From: an uncultured Alphaproteobacteria bacterium
GTDB lineage: Bacteria > Pseudomonadota > Alphaproteobacteria > CAAHEQ01 > UBA3637
Assembly (NCBI GenBank): GCA_934216505.1
Contig: CAKQBW010000003.1
Location: 12,489 to 76,488 of the forward strand
Length of the DNA: 64,000 nucleotides
Reading direction: 5' to 3'
Shown: positions 18,701 through 25,708 of the stretch, in pieces
How positions within the stretch are numbered: position 1 is the first letter of the stretch
How the letters are laid out: each line of letters starts with the position of its first letter
Notes under the pieces: model-generated
Seen by the model: only the letters and a program-made list of their open reading frames with translations
What the model was told of the DNA's origin: nothing
The model's database searches: none
Position numbers and translations under genes: made by a program

Positions 18701-18807
18701 AAAATCATTTCGTTTTGGAGCCTGAGTATAAAAAAATCAATGATTCTTTCTTTTGGGAAAAGAAAGATATTTGCAATCACCTTTATGAACAAATAAAGGC
18801 CCTCTGA
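15760..18807 (+). CDS. Three-module transferase: two GT2 domains plus CDP-glycerol glycerophosphotransferase
   Basis: The 1,015-residue product carries two GT-A family 2 glycosyltransferase domains in tandem. The first opens with VSVIVPVYN and has VDDGSTDGS and the DSDD metal site. The second starts near residue 300 (LSLIVCAYNAGEFLNECLDS) and has VDDGSSDN and DADD. From about residue 680 a CDP-glycerol:poly(glycerophosphate) transferase (TagB/TagF-like) domain follows, with DHGVEYLKK, MTDYSSLAFDFMFLDIPVLFYRPD and Y-T-D-T-R-D-R. Together these suggest assembly of a glycerophosphate-decorated surface polysaccharide. The start at 15760 has GAGAGGAAGG upstream. It stands alone, without other capsule genes. 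Confidence 0.9.
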   Translation: MSPKVSVIVPVYNVAPYLGQCLDTILLQTLSDIEVICVDDGSTDGSLDILKTYTMFDDRLKVIQQENAGAAAARNRGLKEATGEFISVLDSDDFFHPEMLEKMVQKAEEENSDVVVCGYTTFDNKTQTETGEQKVEEKYLVQSPLSRNDFHEDLFTFTSGGAAWDKLIRHDLIKKYKINFDERVRYCDDLMFSCCVLGSATKISVLPDTFIHYRINTKTQQSASKPDTIMADHCLTLSLAYEKLKKLDLPYDLMRVFSKKLPHSFDWSLTNLGNDKKRMALTSIRSHLNPNLYQALFGTKGPVLSLIVCAYNAGEFLNECLDSCLNQTLKEIEIICVDDGSSDNTLAIMESYARQDHRFKVIHQENQGLPVARQNAMKIAKGQYIQFLDADDYLDLDTTECLFLYAQIYHLDMLSFAAIEFKNDSRIEFEDPYHILRWLPEKFMPVFTYSDIGNVLTRVAVTSALTLYRRAYLLENDIHWVNKKVAYEDTPFFIESLLKGARMGALPLRFYHRRVHEAAITQNMKTNFPDYCWICQYTLRKIYEIQGNTDIFIHYLYGFMNKIYMNYEKLDSDIQQKMLPALFRFNLHILKKYRLPLTVGMKTLSEDYLQNKKITQKIPFFFLNLMTIWRQSGYTINPFRLSFSPFALSVFGKTVFFKKTQPLPKIHPKRLPEKECFILCFDNLHDGLTECIDAYTFFQYLQEKGIPSKYVVHPQNPLALKIRHNPDIILSDNKNFFVRCAPILAQSRYVLTSFGLYQANRSLKKLPWLKYILIDHGVEYLKKAFYSEKDFDYRLTGFIPSHSLFQKKGLWKGKQINVGLPRWSHLKKIPHSEKQIFVFFTWRKSNESLFQKRIFSFLTCEKLQSLLKENNITLNVGIHHESLVKNNLMDFKGFDNIHVVQGAYFPYIGKTDLMMTDYSSLAFDFMFLDIPVLFYRPDKDIPYTDTRDRRDMKCAQSRDKELYNVFYEENAVINKIAFYIQNHFVLEPEYKKINDSFFWEKKDICNHLYEQIKAL

Positions 18808-18811
18808 TAAA

Positions 18812-18845
18812 AAAGGCCCGCTCAAAAGAGGGGCCTTTGTTTTTG
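18812..18845 (+). terminator. Terminator of the glycosyltransferase gene
   Basis: AAAGGCCC pairs with GGGCCTTT, extended inside by CTC/GAG around AAAA, and is followed by GTTTTT. The T tract runs into the 3' end of the convergent tRNA-Met. Confidence 0.8.
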
Positions 18846-18919
18846 GTAGCGAAGGAGGGGATCGAACCCCCGACACATGGATTATGATTCCACCGCTCTA
18901 CCAACTGAGCTACTTCGCC
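18844..18919 (-). tRNA. tRNA-Met (CAT), elongator type
   Basis: These 76 bases read as a tRNA on the minus strand. The acceptor pairs GGCGAAG with CTTCGCT, the anticodon loop is ATCATAA with CAT, the T-loop is TTCGATC, the discriminator is A and CCA is encoded. The body resembles alphaproteobacterial elongator tRNA-Met more than initiator tRNA. An isoleucine-CAT identity is less likely but not excluded. Confidence 0.9.
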
Positions 18920-18931
18920 AAAAGTTGTCTT

Positions 18932-18960
18932 ATCATACCCCATTTCAAATGAATTGTCAA
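18932..18960 (-). promoter_or_regulatory. tRNA-Met promoter
   Basis: The minus strand has TTGACA (18955-18960), a 17-base spacer and TATGAT (18932-18937), 12 bp before the tRNA. Confidence 0.75.
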
Positions 18961-18968
18961 TAAAAAAC

Positions 18969-18997
18969 TTGCTTTTTTGTGAAAAATATGCTAATTT
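18969..18997 (+). promoter_or_regulatory. Promoter of the alpha/beta hydrolase gene
   Basis: TTGCTT (18969-18974), a 17-base spacer ending in ATGC, and TAATTT (18992-18997) lie divergent from the tRNA-Met promoter. Confidence 0.55.
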
Positions 18998-19032
18998 CGT
19001 TTCATAAATCAATTTAATTTCAGGAGGCAAAA

Positions 19033-19731
19033 ATGGCCGAAGTTTTTTTTCAAGGACCCTTTGGACGCATTGAAGGGCGCTTTTTTCGTTCCGAAAATCC
19101 CAAAGCCCCATTCGTCTTAATTCTCCCCCCGAATCCTATTCAGGGAAATAATATGAATAACAAAGTAACCTATGCCATTTTTCAGGCGTTCGTCAATTTG
19201 GGCTTTTCTGTTTTGCGCATCAATTACCACGGTGTCGGACGGTCGCAAGGAAATCCCGATGGGTCGGGCGCAGGCGAATTGTTGGACGCCATTGCCGCTT
19301 TAGATTGGTTGCAATCCCAAGATGACGAATCCAATAAATGTTGGATTGCGGGGTATTCTTTTGGTTCGTGGGTGGCGGCTCAGGTGTTAATGCGCCGTCC
19401 CGAAATTCAAGGGTTTGTTTTTGCGACCCCGCCCACCAATGTGTATGACTTTAACTTTTTATCCCCCTGCCCTTCATCGGGAGTCATTGTCCAAGGGGGT
19501 GCCGACAGTGTGGTTGATGAAAAAACGGTGGCTTATTTAGCGGAGCAATTGGACACCACCGAAAATATCAACATTGACTATCGCCTGTTAAAAGGCGTAG
19601 ATCATTTTTACACAAATGCCTTAAAACCTTTACACGATTCTATTGTTCAGGCGATTCCTGATTTAAAGTTGAAAAAGATGAAGTTGGGGAAAAAATTTGC
19701 CAAAGCCATTATCCCCAATGATGATTATTAG
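19033..19731 (+). CDS. Alpha/beta hydrolase
   Basis: The 232-residue product is a compact alpha/beta hydrolase with nucleophile S109 in GYSFGSW, acid D158 in GGADSVV and histidine H191 in GVDHFY, so the triad is complete. The N-terminal LPPNPIQGNNMNNK and RINYHGVGRSQG patterns match a widespread proteobacterial family of small esterase-like proteins of unknown substrate. AGGAGG precedes the ATG. A GpsA-like dehydrogenase and a HAD phosphatase follow on the same strand, so it may be the first gene of a four-gene run. Confidence 0.88.
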   Translation: MAEVFFQGPFGRIEGRFFRSENPKAPFVLILPPNPIQGNNMNNKVTYAIFQAFVNLGFSVLRINYHGVGRSQGNPDGSGAGELLDAIAALDWLQSQDDESNKCWIAGYSFGSWVAAQVLMRRPEIQGFVFATPPTNVYDFNFLSPCPSSGVIVQGGADSVVDEKTVAYLAEQLDTTENINIDYRLLKGVDHFYTNALKPLHDSIVQAIPDLKLKKMKLGKKFAKAIIPNDDY

Positions 19732-19780
19732 GAAAAATCTCAAGGAACGTTGATAACATTTGATCATATAAGGAGTTTTC

Positions 19781-20746
19781 ATGACAAATTTCGCAAGTAT
19801 CTCTGTTATTGGTTGTGGGCGTTGGGGTGGCTTTTTGGGGTATTATTGCGCCAAATACCTGAAATCTGATGTCTTATTTTTGGGGGTTCCCCAAGACCCT
19901 GCCTATCAATCTTTGGTCAAATCAGGCAACAACGGCTATTGTCAAATGCCACCGAATGTGCGCCTGACAACCGACATGGGAGAATGTTTGAAAAACGACT
20001 TTATTATCGTTTCCATTGGATGTCAAGGCTTTCGGGGATTGTGTCGTCAGATGGCTTCCTATGATTTAAAAAACAAAACTTTTTTGTTGGCCATGAAGGG
20101 ATTGGAGGAAAAAACAAGCACGCGTATGAGTCAAGTTTTCCATCAAGAAATTCACGAACCAACCGCTCAAGTGGCTTGTTTAATGGGGCCAGGTCATGTT
20201 CAAGATTATTTACAGGAAATCCCCAGTTGTGTCGTCATTGATTCCGAAAAAGAACAAACGACCAAAAAAATTGCCCAGTATCTGAACAGTTCTTTGATTC
20301 GTACTTACTATGGGACCGACTTAATTGGAAATGAAGTCGGGGCCGCCATGAAGAATGTCATTGGCTTAGCGGCGGGCATTTTAGATGGTCTTTCTTGGTC
20401 GGGATTAAAAGGGGCCTTAATGGCACGGGCCCCCGTGGAAGTCGGTCGCTTGATTCAATACTTTGGGGGAAATCCCAAATCTGCCTTTGGGTTAGCACAT
20501 TTAGGGGATTATGAGGCGACTTTATTTTCCCCGCATAGCCACAACCGTGCCTATGGGGAAAGTTTGGTCAAAGGACCTTTGTTTGACAAATTGGCCGAAG
20601 GGGTCCCGACTTTAGCGGCCGTTTATGAATTACGGGATAAAGTAGATATGCCTATCTGTCAGGCCTTATACGAAGTCGTTTATAATCACAAAGATCCACG
20701 CACAGAAATCAACCGACTTTTTGAACGCCCCAACAAAGCCGAATAA
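19781..20746 (+). CDS. NAD(P)-dependent glycerol-3-phosphate dehydrogenase-like protein
   Basis: The 321-residue product has the GpsA Rossmann start VIGCGRWGG. The catalytic lysine segment GNEVGAAMKNVIGLAAGI is present, and so is the substrate-region motif MARAPVEVGRL. GpsA makes sn-glycerol-3-phosphate for phospholipids from dihydroxyacetone phosphate. The usual GPSFA loop is altered (GPGHVQDYLQEIPS) and the N-terminus reads GCGRWGG rather than GxGxxG, so this is a divergent member. Whether it is the main GpsA of the cell cannot be told. AAGGAG precedes the ATG. Confidence 0.82.
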   Translation: MTNFASISVIGCGRWGGFLGYYCAKYLKSDVLFLGVPQDPAYQSLVKSGNNGYCQMPPNVRLTTDMGECLKNDFIIVSIGCQGFRGLCRQMASYDLKNKTFLLAMKGLEEKTSTRMSQVFHQEIHEPTAQVACLMGPGHVQDYLQEIPSCVVIDSEKEQTTKKIAQYLNSSLIRTYYGTDLIGNEVGAAMKNVIGLAAGILDGLSWSGLKGALMARAPVEVGRLIQYFGGNPKSAFGLAHLGDYEATLFSPHSHNRAYGESLVKGPLFDKLAEGVPTLAAVYELRDKVDMPICQALYEVVYNHKDPRTEINRLFERPNKAE

Positions 20747-20760
20747 TAAAGGATTTTTTA

Positions 20761-21588
20761 ATGAAAGACAAAATGATTCAAGTGGCCCTGTGTTATGATT
20801 TTGATGGGACTTTGTCCCCCAAAGCCATGCAAGAGTATGGCTTTATGCGGGCCACGGGTCAGGAAGCCAACAAATTTTGGACGACTTCTAATACCATGGC
20901 CAAAGACCAAAAAGCGGACAACATCTCGGCCTATATGCGTTTAATGTTGCAAGAATGCGCCCGCAAAAAAATTATCCCCACGCGGCAAACTTTTCATCGT
21001 TTTGCCAAAGGAATTGAACTGTTTCAAGGGGTGGTCTCTTGGTTTAGACGCATCAACCGTTATGGTCTGAAAAAAGGTATTTTGGTCAAACATTACATTA
21101 TTTCTTCGGGATTAAAGGAAATTTTAGAGGGCACAGAAATCGCCAAAAACTTTACTCAGATTTTTGCTTCCTCGTTTATGTATGATGAATCTGGGGTGGC
21201 TGTGTGGCCTGCAATCGTGTTGAATTACACCAGTAAAACCCAATTTATCTTTCGCATCAACAAAGGGTGTGAGGATATTTCGGATAATGTGTCTATCAAC
21301 AACTTTGTCAAAAAATCAGACCGTCCTGTGCCCTTTGAACACATGATTTATTTCGGTGATGGCGAAACGGATATTCCCTGTATGAAAATGATTAAAGTGA
21401 ATGGCGGGCATTCTGTGGCGGTCTTTAAACCCCATCAAAAAGACACCGCCCAAAAACTGATTCACGATGATCGGGTGAATATCGCTGTTCCCGCCGATTA
21501 CAGAAAAAATTCAATGGCCGAAAAATATGTCTGTGCGGTCATTGATAAAATTGCCGCAGATATCAATTTACAAAAAATGGAGAAGTAA
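20761..21588 (+). CDS. HAD-superfamily phosphatase
   Basis: The 275-residue product has the HAD motifs in order: DFDGTL (D13 and D15), a serine motif in YIISSGLKE, a lysine region, and the acidic motif GDGETDIPCM. The substrate is unknown. It starts 14 bp after the GpsA-like gene and ends one base before mutT, so the genes are co-transcribed. A glycerol-phosphate or phospholipid-linked role could fit the neighbour but is only positional. Confidence 0.88.
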   Translation: MKDKMIQVALCYDFDGTLSPKAMQEYGFMRATGQEANKFWTTSNTMAKDQKADNISAYMRLMLQECARKKIIPTRQTFHRFAKGIELFQGVVSWFRRINRYGLKKGILVKHYIISSGLKEILEGTEIAKNFTQIFASSFMYDESGVAVWPAIVLNYTSKTQFIFRINKGCEDISDNVSINNFVKKSDRPVPFEHMIYFGDGETDIPCMKMIKVNGGHSVAVFKPHQKDTAQKLIHDDRVNIAVPADYRKNSMAEKYVCAVIDKIAADINLQKMEK

Positions 21589-21589
21589 A

Positions 21590-21994
21590 ATGCAAGAAGA
21601 AAAAAGAAAAGTTGTTGTCAGTGCAGGTGTTATTTATCACCAAGGAAAAATCTTAATCGCTCAAAGGCGATTGGATAAATCGTTGGGTGGCTATTGGGAA
21701 TTCCCCGGCGGAAAAATTGAATCAGGAGAAACAGGCGAACAGGCTTTGGCCCGTGAAATCAAAGAAGAATTTGACATTGATATTCAGGTGGAAAAATTTT
21801 TAACAAAAACTTTTTATGAATATCCCACCTTTTGTTTGACAATGTTTGTTTATCAAGCCCGTTGGGATGGACAAGGGCAAATCAAAATTTGCGACCATGA
21901 ACAATATAAGTGGGCCGATTTATCCGAATTAAAAACAATGGATTTTCCCCCAGCGGATATTCCTGTCTTGGATTTTTTAACACACGCTGGCTAA
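21590..21994 (+). CDS. mutT: MutT-type Nudix hydrolase
   Basis: The 134-residue product resembles MutT (8-oxo-dGTP diphosphatase), which cleans the nucleotide pool. The Nudix box runs from G41 to I63, with E47, R55, E56, E59 and E60 all present. The usual glycine near its end is aspartate (EEFDI). Substrate-side features GGYWEFPGGK and the C-terminal W-A-D-L match MutT. I start at 21590, one base after the HAD stop, with GGAG inside the end of that gene. A longer frame inside the HAD gene is an overlap artefact. Confidence 0.9.
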   Translation: MQEEKRKVVVSAGVIYHQGKILIAQRRLDKSLGGYWEFPGGKIESGETGEQALAREIKEEFDIDIQVEKFLTKTFYEYPTFCLTMFVYQARWDGQGQIKICDHEQYKWADLSELKTMDFPPADIPVLDFLTHAG

Positions 21995-22011
21995 AAAATC
22001 ACTGGGGTATT

Positions 22012-22677
22012 TTATAAATACCTTTGGCGCAATTTTTTAATAACACGGCGGGAGATGTGATAGGCTTTTTTCAACTTCCACCCATTAAATTGGTTGGCGT
22101 GAATGGCCTCAATATATTCATTTTCTATTTCGTTTAAGGTTTGCGCCCGATCAAATGCATTCGGCAAACAAGAAGCGTTGATTGTCCTTTTCCCAAAATC
22201 AATGTAAGTTTTTGTGGAAGAAAGTCGCTGAGCGGCGGAAAAATGCTTTTTGGCCCTTGGCTTTCTGATACGATCAAATTCTTCCACCACATAAGTCAAT
22301 TCCTTTTTATCTTGTAAGGCCTTCGCAGGCATGGTCTTTTGACAAAATAATTTTCCCAAAGTATAAAGGGCGATTAAATTTTCAAAATCAGCCCAATTTT
22401 TTTGATGTTTATGAGAAATTTTATCCCAGCCCGTTTTCACTAAAGTATCAGGGACTAACACAGGTCTAACGGGAGCCTCCTCAAACGATAAATCAGGCAA
22501 AGAAGCCTCTTCCTTTTTTTCTATTTCTTGACGCTTGGCGGACAATAATCTGTCTAAACTTTCGGAATTTTGCTCTAACTGTGGATCTTCATCGGATAAA
22601 TCTTCTACTAAATCACGGGGAAAAACCGCATAAAAATCACGATGCATTTGAACTGAATCTTGCAGGGAAACTTTCAT
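22012..22677 (-). CDS. Unknown helical protein with a structured mRNA leader
   Basis: I do not recognise this 221-residue protein. It is soluble, charged and helical. The N-terminal half is acidic and probably disordered (EDLSDEDPQLEQNSESLDRLL); the C-terminal half is basic and ends in IEAIHANQFNGWKLKKAYHISRRVIKKLRQRYL. AGGAGG lies upstream of the ATG. Its promoter lies at the very end of the preceding gene, and the leader contains a long hairpin (22707-22787), so expression is probably controlled at the RNA level. It converges on mutT. Confidence 0.7.
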   Translation of the reverse strand: MKVSLQDSVQMHRDFYAVFPRDLVEDLSDEDPQLEQNSESLDRLLSAKRQEIEKKEEASLPDLSFEEAPVRPVLVPDTLVKTGWDKISHKHQKNWADFENLIALYTLGKLFCQKTMPAKALQDKKELTYVVEEFDRIRKPRAKKHFSAAQRLSSTKTYIDFGKRTINASCLPNAFDRAQTLNEIENEYIEAIHANQFNGWKLKKAYHISRRVIKKLRQRYL

Positions 22678-22706
22678 TTTTACCTCCTGACCCTTCCGAA
22701 TAAAGA

Positions 22707-22787
22707 GGACGATAAAAAGAGGGGGAGAATCCTTTTAACTTGTTGCATGTTGAGGAGTATTATTTTGAACAAGCCTTCTTATCGTCC
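22707..22787 (-). ncRNA. Structured 5' leader (possible cis-regulatory RNA)
   Basis: On the transcript, bases 22787-22775 (GGACGATAAGAAG) pair with 22719-22707 (CTTTTTATCGTCC), 13 pairs with one G.U. An inner stem pairs GCTTGTT with AACAAGT around about 23 bases. The predicted transcription start falls right at the 5' arm. The 3' arm ends about 22 bases before the AGGAGG of the 221-residue gene. It matches no riboswitch class I know. Confidence 0.5.
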
Positions 22788-22794
22788 AAGAATA

Positions 22795-22823
22795 AGAATA
22801 TCACGAAAATTGTTTTTTGTCAA
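22795..22823 (-). promoter_or_regulatory. Promoter of the leader RNA and 221-residue gene
   Basis: The minus strand has TTGACA (22818-22823), a 17-base spacer and TATTCT (22795-22800). The -35 overlaps the stop codon of the upstream lipoprotein gene. Confidence 0.65.
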
Positions 22824-24169
22824 GAGTTTTTAAATTCAATTCGTAAAGCCCGTAAAATATCATGAATTGGCACATAAAATGAAAAATTGGTTTCATCAAG
22901 ATTGCGTCCGTCTTGCACTCCCAAAACACGACCATAATTGTCCAACAAAGGTGCCCCCGCATATCCCCCTGTTGTGGGCAAAGTAGCCTGAATAAAGCGT
23001 TGGTCTTTCTGAGATTTAAAACGACTGGAACTAATGATTCCCCGTCCCAAAGTATTACGAGCATAAAAATCCGAGGGATTCCCTATGGTAAAGACTTCCG
23101 TCAATTCCTTTAGCAGAGCTTCAGGTGCCACTGATAAAGCCGCATGGTTGGATAAATCCACCTTTAAGAAGGCTACCCCTAACCGTGTATTTTTGCGTAA
23201 AACAGTGGCCGTCAAACGCGTCCCTTGATTGTCTGTAAGCGCCACCTTTTGAGCATTTCCCACATTTTTCAACGCCGTCAAAATATATCCATCAGGTGAA
23301 ATGAAAAAGCCCGTTCCTTTCTTTTCATCAATAGCCACCACGGCCCGCTTTAATAAAAACGAGGACTCATAAATCGGCTTTAAGTTTTTGCCAAAAGGAG
23401 CTTTTATCGTTAAAGGTTTTTGATTTTTCTCTTTTTCCACCAACGAACGAATATCTACCTTGGCCCCCACAATCTCTTGAAAGGTTTTTTGATGGGCTAA
23501 TTGACGGGTGGCGTCTTCCAAAGCTCGCAGCAACACAAAAGTATTGCCATTTTCCGTTGGTTTTTCAACCACACCCAATCCTTGTGTGGTTAAACGGGCG
23601 ATGACACGGTCTTGTAATTTATCAAAAATTTCCCACTCCACCTGAATCGTTGCATTCCCCGCCGAAAGATTCGTTTCACGAAAATAAAGGAAATTCAACA
23701 CATGACAGATATTAGATTGAATTTCAACAATATGCGCTGAAAGCAAAATTTCGGCCCGTTTCTTTTCCCAGGCTTGATGAAAAGAAGAATGTTTTGCCCC
23801 TGCGATATCATAGCCCGCCTCTATCAAAGGTCTTTCTACAAAGTCCGCTGTTTCACTTTCCCAATCCCCAAAATCCTTTGACCCTGTCGCCCATTGGGAC
23901 ACAGACGCACTAAAACGATTTTTTAAAGAAGCATTACAAGTATCCGCCCAACTTAAATGAACATTATCAAAACTCCACCGCCAATAAGGATAGGCCACAT
24001 AATCTGTGCCCCGCTTTAAATCAATAAACGCCGAATCAAACCCCACAGGCCGTAAATTTGTCTTTCCCTTTAAATCTTCGGGAACTTCAAATTCAGGAAT
24101 CACCGCCAAAGGCATCGCCCTTTGACAACCCGACAAAATCAACAACAAAAATACCCAAACAAAACGCAT
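22820..24169 (-). CDS. Lipoprotein with an HtrA/trypsin-like domain lacking catalytic residues
   Basis: The 449-residue product has a lipoprotein signal (LLLILSGC, lipidation at C15). A unique N-terminal region (about 30-250) is followed by a trypsin-like domain from about 280. Alignment by eye to HtrA motifs shows all three catalytic positions changed. The His motif GYILTNxHV reads GYILTALKNV, the Asp motif DLAVLKV reads RLGVAFLKV, and the Ser motif GNSGGPLL reads GYAGAPLL (A404). The fold-supporting glycines and the C-terminal GRVLGV are kept. It is therefore probably a non-enzymatic scaffold or chaperone on an envelope membrane. It lies before the 221-residue gene on the same strand. Confidence 0.8.
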   Translation of the reverse strand: MRFVWVFLLLILSGCQRAMPLAVIPEFEVPEDLKGKTNLRPVGFDSAFIDLKRGTDYVAYPYWRWSFDNVHLSWADTCNASLKNRFSASVSQWATGSKDFGDWESETADFVERPLIEAGYDIAGAKHSSFHQAWEKKRAEILLSAHIVEIQSNICHVLNFLYFRETNLSAGNATIQVEWEIFDKLQDRVIARLTTQGLGVVEKPTENGNTFVLLRALEDATRQLAHQKTFQEIVGAKVDIRSLVEKEKNQKPLTIKAPFGKNLKPIYESSFLLKRAVVAIDEKKGTGFFISPDGYILTALKNVGNAQKVALTDNQGTRLTATVLRKNTRLGVAFLKVDLSNHAALSVAPEALLKELTEVFTIGNPSDFYARNTLGRGIISSSRFKSQKDQRFIQATLPTTGGYAGAPLLDNYGRVLGVQDGRNLDETNFSFYVPIHDILRALRIEFKNS

Positions 24170-24221
24170 TGGATTTCACGCCTTCTTTCCGGGAAAAGTA
24201 TATACGATTTTATGTCAAAAA

Positions 24222-25019
24222 TCAATCTTTTAATTCTAAACCTATCGGCGCATGATCTGAGGTCTTTTCCCATCCCCGCACCTCTTTATAGATTTTTGCG
24301 GCCGCCACTTGTTCAACCAATGCTGGGCTCACAAAAAAGAAATCCAATAAAATCCCCAAATTACGGGGCCACGCCCCCATTTGAAAATCCCAAAAAGTAT
24401 ATGTTTTTTCGGCGGGATAAAACAAGCGAATCATATTTTGCAGCCCTACCTGATTTAACCGTTCAAACGCTTGCCGCACTTCGGGCAACATCAAGGCACT
24501 GACCAAAAAGGCCTGAGGATTATAGACATCTGAATTTCGTTCTATCACATTAAAATCGCCCCCCAATAAAATGTTTTCCCCTTGATTTTTCAAGTGTTGT
24601 AGATGGTGCGTCAAAGCATCCAACCATTTGATTTTAAAGGTCAAACGTGATGTATCTGTGGGATCATTCATCGGGGCCGTTCCATTGGGAACATATACAC
24701 AAATCGCCTGCGTTCCTTGGGGTAAGCGAGCCTGAATGAAGCGGGCTTGAAAGGGCTCACTTTGGGGCGCATTCGGCAACGAACAACTGACTTCTGTCAA
24801 AGGCTTCTTACTTAAAATGGCCACGCCATTATAACTTTTTTGACCACAAATATAACTTTGGTAGCCCAAAGATTGAAAAAAAAGGGAGGGAAAATTTTCT
24901 TCTGTGGCTTTTATTTCCTGTAAAAATACCACCTCAGGGTCTTCTTGTTTTAAAAGTTTTTCCAACGCCCCTAACCGAGAACGAACAGACGCCACATTCC
25001 ATGAAATTATTCTTTGCAT
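24222..25019 (-). CDS. xthA: Exodeoxyribonuclease III (AP endonuclease)
   Basis: The 265-residue product is a typical XthA: ISWNVASVRSRL with N8, the metal-ligand E35 in FLQEIKAT, GGDFNVI, and the C-terminal SDHAPIGLEL with the catalytic Asp-His pair. It repairs abasic sites in DNA. Family length is about 255-270. It is transcribed leftwards, divergent from the secreted HExxH protein gene; their promoter regions overlap in about 30 bp. Confidence 0.96.
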   Translation of the reverse strand: MQRIISWNVASVRSRLGALEKLLKQEDPEVVFLQEIKATEENFPSLFFQSLGYQSYICGQKSYNGVAILSKKPLTEVSCSLPNAPQSEPFQARFIQARLPQGTQAICVYVPNGTAPMNDPTDTSRLTFKIKWLDALTHHLQHLKNQGENILLGGDFNVIERNSDVYNPQAFLVSALMLPEVRQAFERLNQVGLQNMIRLFYPAEKTYTFWDFQMGAWPRNLGILLDFFFVSPALVEQVAAAKIYKEVRGWEKTSDHAPIGLELKD

Positions 25020-25042
25020 TTTTTTTCCCTTTGTGCTAGCAT
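25014..25042 (+). promoter_or_regulatory. Promoter placing the start at the ATG of the HExxH gene
   Basis: TTGCAT (25014-25019), a 17-base spacer ending in TTGTGC, and TAGCAT (25037-25042) lie six bases before the ATG at 25049. No Shine-Dalgarno fits, so the mRNA may be leaderless. Confidence 0.55.
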
Positions 25043-25048
25043 ACGATT

Positions 25049-25708
25049 ATGAAAAATAAAAAAATATTCTTTTTCGCTTTATTATCCCTTGTTTTCAGCC
25101 AAAAAGCAAGTGCTTTTTGTGAGTCGATGGCCACGCGGGTTTATATTGATATGATGCCTGGAAATCCCACCTATATTACCACGCGTTCTCGTCAAGATTT
25201 TATGGCGTCCTCCACTCAAAAAATTTCACCCAACACTTTGGGATTGACGGTGGCTAAATTGACGATCCAAGGACGGCCCGATCCTATTATAGATGTCGTT
25301 TCCGAAAATGGCTTTATGTGTGCGGGGTTGAAAACGATTCGTTTTAAAATGGGGTATGATACTGGGGCGATTCAAGTTTTTATTGATAAAAAATATCCCC
25401 GTCATTCTTGCGAATATGAAGTCATTAAAAAACATGAAAATTATCATGTTCAAGTCGCTCAACAAGCCATGAAGTTTTTTAAGCCTGATGTGGAAAAAAG
25501 GATTTACGATAGTATTGCCCAGTTGCGCCCCAAAAAAGTAGCCACGGTGGAGGAATATCAACAAGAAATAGAGCGGCAATATCAAAAAATTATTCAGGAT
25601 TTAAAGCCCTTAATTCAACATATCAATGAAGTTATTGCCGAAAAAAACTATGAAATAGATACTCCTGAATCCTATCGAGCCACTACCGAATTGTGTCAAA
25701 ATTGGTAA
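25049..25708 (+). CDS. Secreted protein with an HExxH zinc-peptidase motif
   Basis: The 219-residue product has a Sec signal peptide (KKIFFFALLSLVFSQKASA, cleavage after A22). It carries HENYH at residues 129-133, the HExxH motif of zinc metallopeptidases, directly after a conserved-looking C-x-Y-x-x-I-x-x-H phrase. This arrangement resembles DUF922-type secreted proteins. A third metal ligand cannot be fixed by eye. The C-terminal third is helical. Mature cysteines (C24, C91, C121 and one near the end) could pair in the periplasm. Convergent with the zntB/corA gene, with no gap. Confidence 0.75.
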   Translation: MKNKKIFFFALLSLVFSQKASAFCESMATRVYIDMMPGNPTYITTRSRQDFMASSTQKISPNTLGLTVAKLTIQGRPDPIIDVVSENGFMCAGLKTIRFKMGYDTGAIQVFIDKKYPRHSCEYEVIKKHENYHVQVAQQAMKFFKPDVEKRIYDSIAQLRPKKVATVEEYQQEIERQYQKIIQDLKPLIQHINEVIAEKNYEIDTPESYRATTELCQNW

